Shown piece by piece: positions 4,225-7,045 of a DNA stretch of 7,045 nucleotides. The notes beneath the pieces were generated by a model. It was not told the DNA's origin. It did not search any database and was given only the letters and a program-made list of their open reading frames with translations. Position numbers and translations under genes: made by a program. Position 1 is the first letter of the stretch. Each line of letters begins with the position of its first letter. Source of the stretch: CAJPSE01 sp963514535 (lineage in GTDB: Bacteria > Synergistota > Synergistia > Synergistales > Aminobacteriaceae); contig CAUPUB010000110.1 in assembly GCA_963514535.1 (NCBI GenBank), positions 1 to 7,045 on the forward strand, read 5' to 3'.

Positions 4225-5207
4225 GAAGGCGCAACGCGGCCCTCCTTGTTCTGTTGTTCCTGACCGCCGCCGTCCTCATCGTTGCGCCTATGGTGGGGAT
4301 GCACGCGCTCTCCTGGCGGGACGTCTGGTTGGAGGGAGGGCAGGGGTACAAGATATTCTGGGAGCTTCGGCTGCCCAGGGTCTGTCTGGCCTGGGTGACG
4401 GGGGCCACCCTCGGCGTTTGCGGCACGGTGTTCCAGGCCCTGTTCCGGAACCCCCTGGCCTCGCCGGACATGCTGGGGGTCTCGACCGGGGCGGCCTTCG
4501 GCGCCGTGCTCTCCATCCGTCTGGGGCTGACCGTCTCCCTTCTCCCGGGTTTGTCCGGGCTCTTCGTTCCAGCCTTCTTAGGGGCGGTAGCGGCGACGGC
4601 CGTGGTCTGCACCGCCGGGTCCTGGAGGGGTGGAGGCACATTCTCTCTGCTCCTGTCCGGCATCGCCGTCAGCTTCCTCTCCAGCAGCCTCACCCTGATC
4701 GTCCAGTATACGGGAAATTATGTGGACACCTTCAGGATGGCGCGCTGGACCATGGGCAGCGTCCAGGCGGTGGGTTTCGGAGCGCTCTGGACCACACTGC
4801 CTGCGTTGCTGTTCATCCTTGCGGTGGCCGTGTTCTGTGCACCGGAGCTGGACCTCTTCCTCTGCGGAGAGGAACTGGCCGAGAGCCGCGGCGTGTCCGT
4901 GAGGCGGCTGAGGCTCGGGCTGTTCGTCGGAGTATCCCTGGCCGTGGCCGCCAGCGTGTCGGCGTGCGGCCCCGTTGGGTTCATCGGGCTCATGGGGCCC
5001 CATATCTGTCGCCGTCTCGTTGGACCCGTCCATCGGGTGCTTGTTGTTGCCTCGGCGCTGTTCGGAGGGACGTTTCTGGTGGTATGCGACGCCGCCGCCC
5101 GGACGCTCTGGGCTCCTGCCGAGATCCCCGTCGGTGTCCTCACCTCCTGCATGGGGTCCTTCTTCTTCCTGTGGCTCCTGCTGAGACGAGAACGGCGTGA
5201 GAGGTGA
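4221..5207 (+). CDS. ABC transporter permease of the BtuC/FecCD family
   Basis: This 328-residue polytopic inner-membrane protein would form the translocation channel as a dimer. Family landmarks are LRLPRVCLAWVTGATLGVCG (49-68), FQALFRNPLASPDMLGVSTGA (71-91), the coupling segment GPVGFIGLMGPHICRRLVG (250-268) and the terminal EIPVGVLTSCMG (301-312) before the last helix. About ten hydrophobic helices can be traced, as in BtuC, and the length fits the family. The frame is open further upstream to 4119. The ATG at 4221 is preferred because it overlaps the ATPase stop as ATGA and gives the expected short basic N-terminus (MRRRNAALLVLLFL). A longer start would add 34 non-family residues overlapping the ATPase. 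There is no clear SD, so coupling to the ATPase is likely. Confidence 0.94.
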   Translation: MRRRNAALLVLLFLTAAVLIVAPMVGMHALSWRDVWLEGGQGYKIFWELRLPRVCLAWVTGATLGVCGTVFQALFRNPLASPDMLGVSTGAAFGAVLSIRLGLTVSLLPGLSGLFVPAFLGAVAATAVVCTAGSWRGGGTFSLLLSGIAVSFLSSSLTLIVQYTGNYVDTFRMARWTMGSVQAVGFGALWTTLPALLFILAVAVFCAPELDLFLCGEELAESRGVSVRRLRLGLFVGVSLAVAASVSACGPVGFIGLMGPHICRRLVGPVHRVLVVASALFGGTFLVVCDAAARTLWAPAEIPVGVLTSCMGSFFFLWLLLRRERRER

Positions 5208-5236
5208 CCGGATTCTCCAAAGGATTTCCGGAGGTG
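5208..5236 (+). promoter_or_regulatory. exbB ribosome binding site within a small inverted repeat
   Basis: GGAGGTG (5230-5236) is a clear SD six bases before the ATG at 5243. It is the only internal SD in the operon that can be recognised easily. CCGGA (5208-5212) pairs with TCCGG (5227-5231), with an inner TCC-AAA-GGA hairpin, so the first bases of the SD lie in a small stem-loop just after the permease stop codon. Confidence 0.6.
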
Positions 5237-5242
5237 TGGCTT

Positions 5243-5866
5243 ATGTTGGAGTATATGCGAGCCGGGGGCGGGATCATGTGGATCATCGCCCTGCTCTCGT
5301 TCGTTGCGTTGGCCGTCGTCCTGGAGAGGCTTTTCTTCTTCTCTCGGAGCCGGACGGACCCCGGAAGGCTGGAGGCCGGATTGGCTCGGGCTTTGCGTGA
5401 TGGGGACCCGGAGACCGCCTTGGCTCTTGCCGGAGCGGGGAGCAGCTCGCTGCATCGGCTTTTTGCAGCGGCGTTCTTGTGTTGGGAGCTGCCGGACGAG
5501 ACCGTGAGGCTCTTGGCGAAGCGTCGGATTCGGCAGGAGCTCTACAGATGGGAGCGGCATCTACCGATCCTGGAGGTGACGGCCCGTGTCGCGCCGCTTC
5601 TGGGGCTGTTGGGCACCGTGCTGGGCATGGTGGAGATGTTCCGGTCGCTCCACCAGGGCGGGGCCGTTGATGCGATCGCCGTGACCGGGGGAATCTGGAA
5701 GGCGCTCTTCACCACTGTTGCGGGGCTGATCGCGGCCATCCCGATGGTGCTGGCCCACAGCCTGCTCCAGGGGGCCGTCGATTCCCAGGCGGAGACGCTG
5801 GAGCGTGGGGTGGACTTTCTGCTTCGCGAGCGCGCCGTCCACGAAGCGGGGCGTCCCGAGCCATGA
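5243..5866 (+). CDS. exbB: ExbB/TolQ/MotA-family proton channel subunit
   Basis: This 207-residue inner-membrane subunit of the TonB motor uses the proton gradient, with ExbD, to drive TonB. Three membrane segments are visible: residues about 11-33 (IMWIIALLSFVALAVVLERL), 114-133 (ARVAPLLGLLGTVLGMVEMF) and 149-172 (GGIWKALFTTVAGLIAAIPMVLAH). The GLLGTVLGM and GLIAAIPMV motifs and the channel-lining threonines (in LGTV and FTTV) are the family hallmarks. The cytoplasmic loop lies between segments 1 and 2. The ATG at 5243 is chosen because GGAGGTG precedes it and MLEYMRAGGGIMW is a typical ExbB start. An in-frame GTG at 5204, overlapping the permease stop as GTGA, would add 13 residues and lacks support. 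The gene overlaps exbD by four bases. The next-door ExbD and TonB make ExbB more likely than TolQ or MotA. Confidence 0.93.
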   Translation: MLEYMRAGGGIMWIIALLSFVALAVVLERLFFFSRSRTDPGRLEAGLARALRDGDPETALALAGAGSSSLHRLFAAAFLCWELPDETVRLLAKRRIRQELYRWERHLPILEVTARVAPLLGLLGTVLGMVEMFRSLHQGGAVDAIAVTGGIWKALFTTVAGLIAAIPMVLAHSLLQGAVDSQAETLERGVDFLLRERAVHEAGRPEP

Positions 5867-6255
5867 GGATTCGGTCCCGCAGGAAGGTGGATCTGGACAT
5901 CACCCCCCTGATCGATGTGCTCTTCATGCTCATCATCTTCTTTGTCCTGACGACGAGCTTCGTGCAGGGGAAAGTTGAGGTGGACCTGCCCCAGGGGGAG
6001 GGAACTCCGCCGCGGGAGGGGAGGACCCTGCTGGTCTCGGTTAGGGCGGATGGTACGGTCCTCTGGGACGGGGTCCCGGCTGCGAGTGTGGACGTGCCCG
6101 TCCTGGCAGCCCGCGCCATGGCCGAGAGCCGAGACGTCTTGCTGGCGGGCGACCGTACGGCTCCCTACGGGGCGGTTGCGGAGCTCCTGGAGCTCCTTCG
6201 GCGCGAGGGGCTGGACAGCGCGAGCCTGGCCCTCCAGGGCGCGGCAGTGCCATGA
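5863..6255 (+). CDS. exbD: ExbD/TolR-family motor subunit
   Basis: This 130-residue single-span protein pairs with ExbB. After a short basic cytoplasmic start (MRIRSRRKVDLDITPLIDV), the membrane segment at about 16-34 (LIDVLFMLIIFFVLTTSF) carries the proton-accepting aspartate D18. This position corresponds to the essential Asp of E. coli ExbD. The remaining 95 residues are the periplasmic domain (strand LLVSVRADGTVLWDG, helix VAELLELLRREG). It is slightly shorter than E. coli ExbD but complete. The start overlaps the exbB stop as ATGA and the end overlaps the tonB start as ATGA, which indicates coupled translation of the three motor subunits. Confidence 0.94.
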   Translation: MRIRSRRKVDLDITPLIDVLFMLIIFFVLTTSFVQGKVEVDLPQGEGTPPREGRTLLVSVRADGTVLWDGVPAASVDVPVLAARAMAESRDVLLAGDRTAPYGAVAELLELLRREGLDSASLALQGAAVP

Positions 6256-7045
6256 GCCTCGGCTCGAATGCCCGCCGATGGGCGCTTCCCGCAGCCCTAA
6301 GCCTGGCCTTTCACGCGGTGCTCTTCCTCCTTCCCGTTGACCCGGACGTTCTCGAACCCCGCCCCGTCATGAGGCTCACCCTGGCTCGTCCGGCGCGCGT
6401 CCCCGGTCCGCCCCGCCCCGCCGGGGGCGGGGCTCAGGGGAACGAGGCGCGTACCCTTCTTCCGTCCCCGTCGCCCGCCCCGCTCCGGAAGGACGAACCC
6501 AGGAGTGAAACCGATCCTCGGAGAAAAGCCGATTCCGCGAAAGAAACGAAGCAGAGCCCCAAACCACAGCGAAAACCCGTTTCCAAAGCGAAGCCTAAAC
6601 CCACGCCAAAACTCAAGCCGAAACCCGAGCCCAAACCTGTCGCCGACCCTGCGGTGCGGGAAGTGCCGGGCGAGGCATCGGCCGTGGTGCGGGGCCGTGC
6701 CCCTCTGCCGAACGCCGGGGGCTCCGGCTTGGGAGGCGGAAGGGGTGGCGCCGTGGGGAGCGGCGAGGGTACATCCTCCGGTCCGGGGTCCGAGACGGGC
6801 CCCGTGGACGTAGGGACGCTCAGAATCCTCTCCAGAACTCCGCCGGAGTACCCTCTCTTTTCGCGCAAACGTCGAGAGGAGGGGCGGCTGACGATCCTCA
6901 TCACCATCCAGTCGGGGCGCGTGACCGACGCGCAGGTGGAGCGCGGGAGCGGGTACCCTCGGTTGGACGAGGCCGCGCTGCGCGCGGTGCGAACCTGGCG
7001 GTTCGACCACCCCGGACGGATACGCGCCCGGGTGCCCGTCAGCTT
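6252..7045 (+). CDS. tonB: TonB energy-transducing protein (3' end cut by the window edge)
   Basis: The frame runs open from the ATG at 6252 to the window end (264 codons plus two bases), so only the last residues and stop are missing. The cytoplasmic start MSLGSNARRW leads into one membrane anchor (about 11-28) with the SxxxH motif S17...H21 (SLAFH) characteristic of TonB. Residues about 102-130 are a Lys-Pro stretch (KPKPTPKLKPKPEPKP) expected to span the periplasm. Residues about 155-180 are an unusual Gly/Ser-rich stretch. From about residue 185 comes the TonB C-terminal domain: PPEYPLFSRKRREEGRLTILITIQ, then GRVTDAQVERGSGYPRLDEAALRAVRTWRF, the part that touches the TonB box of outer-membrane receptors. 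It overlaps exbD by four bases and has no SD of its own. The pairing with the importer upstream suggests service of a vitamin B12, haem or siderophore receptor located elsewhere. Confidence 0.93.
   Translation, partial: MSLGSNARRWALPAALSLAFHAVLFLLPVDPDVLEPRPVMRLTLARPARVPGPPRPAGGGAQGNEARTLLPSPSPAPLRKDEPRSETDPRRKADSAKETKQSPKPQRKPVSKAKPKPTPKLKPKPEPKPVADPAVREVPGEASAVVRGRAPLPNAGGSGLGGGRGGAVGSGEGTSSGPGSETGPVDVGTLRILSRTPPEYPLFSRKRREEGRLTILITIQSGRVTDAQVERGSGYPRLDEAALRAVRTWRFDHPGRIRARVPVS

Noticed and set aside
4097..5200. 367-codon plus-strand open frame overlapping the permease gene
   Set aside because: It runs in a different frame from the permease and has Arg/Gly/Pro-rich composition without membrane segments or motifs, so it is a shadow frame.
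6297..7010. 237-codon minus-strand open frame
   Set aside because: It is antisense to tonB, which has its anchor motif, Lys-Pro stretch and C-terminal domain in the right order.

Overview
This GC-rich window reads as chromosomal DNA of a diderm (Gram-negative-type) bacterium. The evidence is a TonB-ExbB-ExbD energy-transducing set and a substrate-binding protein with a signal-peptidase-I-type leader and no lipobox cysteine. The combination of a MobA-like/ModE fusion protein, a TTG-started response regulator and high GC would fit an anaerobe such as a member of the Synergistota. That placement is an inference from gene content, not a sequence match.

Left end (1-980): a complete tRNA-Arg(CCG) gene lies on the minus strand with its CCA encoded. 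An AT-rich spacer follows, then an orphan NarL/FixJ-type response regulator on the plus strand that starts with TTG behind a strong Shine-Dalgarno (SD) sequence. No histidine kinase is visible. A 58-base convergent gap separates it from the next gene.

Middle (981-2478): a minus-strand gene encodes a degenerate molybdopterin-nucleotidyltransferase-like domain joined to a ModE-type winged-helix DNA-binding domain. A perfect 18-bp inverted repeat sits in its coding sequence at the domain junction. The gene has a near-consensus sigma-70-type promoter and, upstream of that, 18-bp direct repeats. The remaining 547-base divergent region carries a candidate extended -10 promoter for the rightward operon. 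It is followed by a leader of about 300 bases with several stem-loops and four 15-bp tandem repeats.

Right part (2479-7045, continuing past the edge): one tightly packed rightward operon encodes a periplasmic binding protein, an ABC ATPase, an ABC permease, ExbB, ExbD and TonB. This is an inner-membrane importer of the BtuFCD/FhuBCD/FepBDGC type (cobalamin, haem or ferric siderophore) followed by the complete motor that energises an outer-membrane TonB-dependent receptor. Most junctions are 4-base ATGA overlaps, so translation is probably coupled. Clear SD sequences are seen only before the first gene and exbB. No receptor gene is inside the window. The tonB gene is cut by the right edge, just short of its stop.

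The genes themselves are of known families. The less usual signals are the intragenic palindrome, the degenerate MobA-like domain, the two repeat arrays in the divergent region, and a 10-base element between the first two transport genes that is exactly complementary to the SD of the first.
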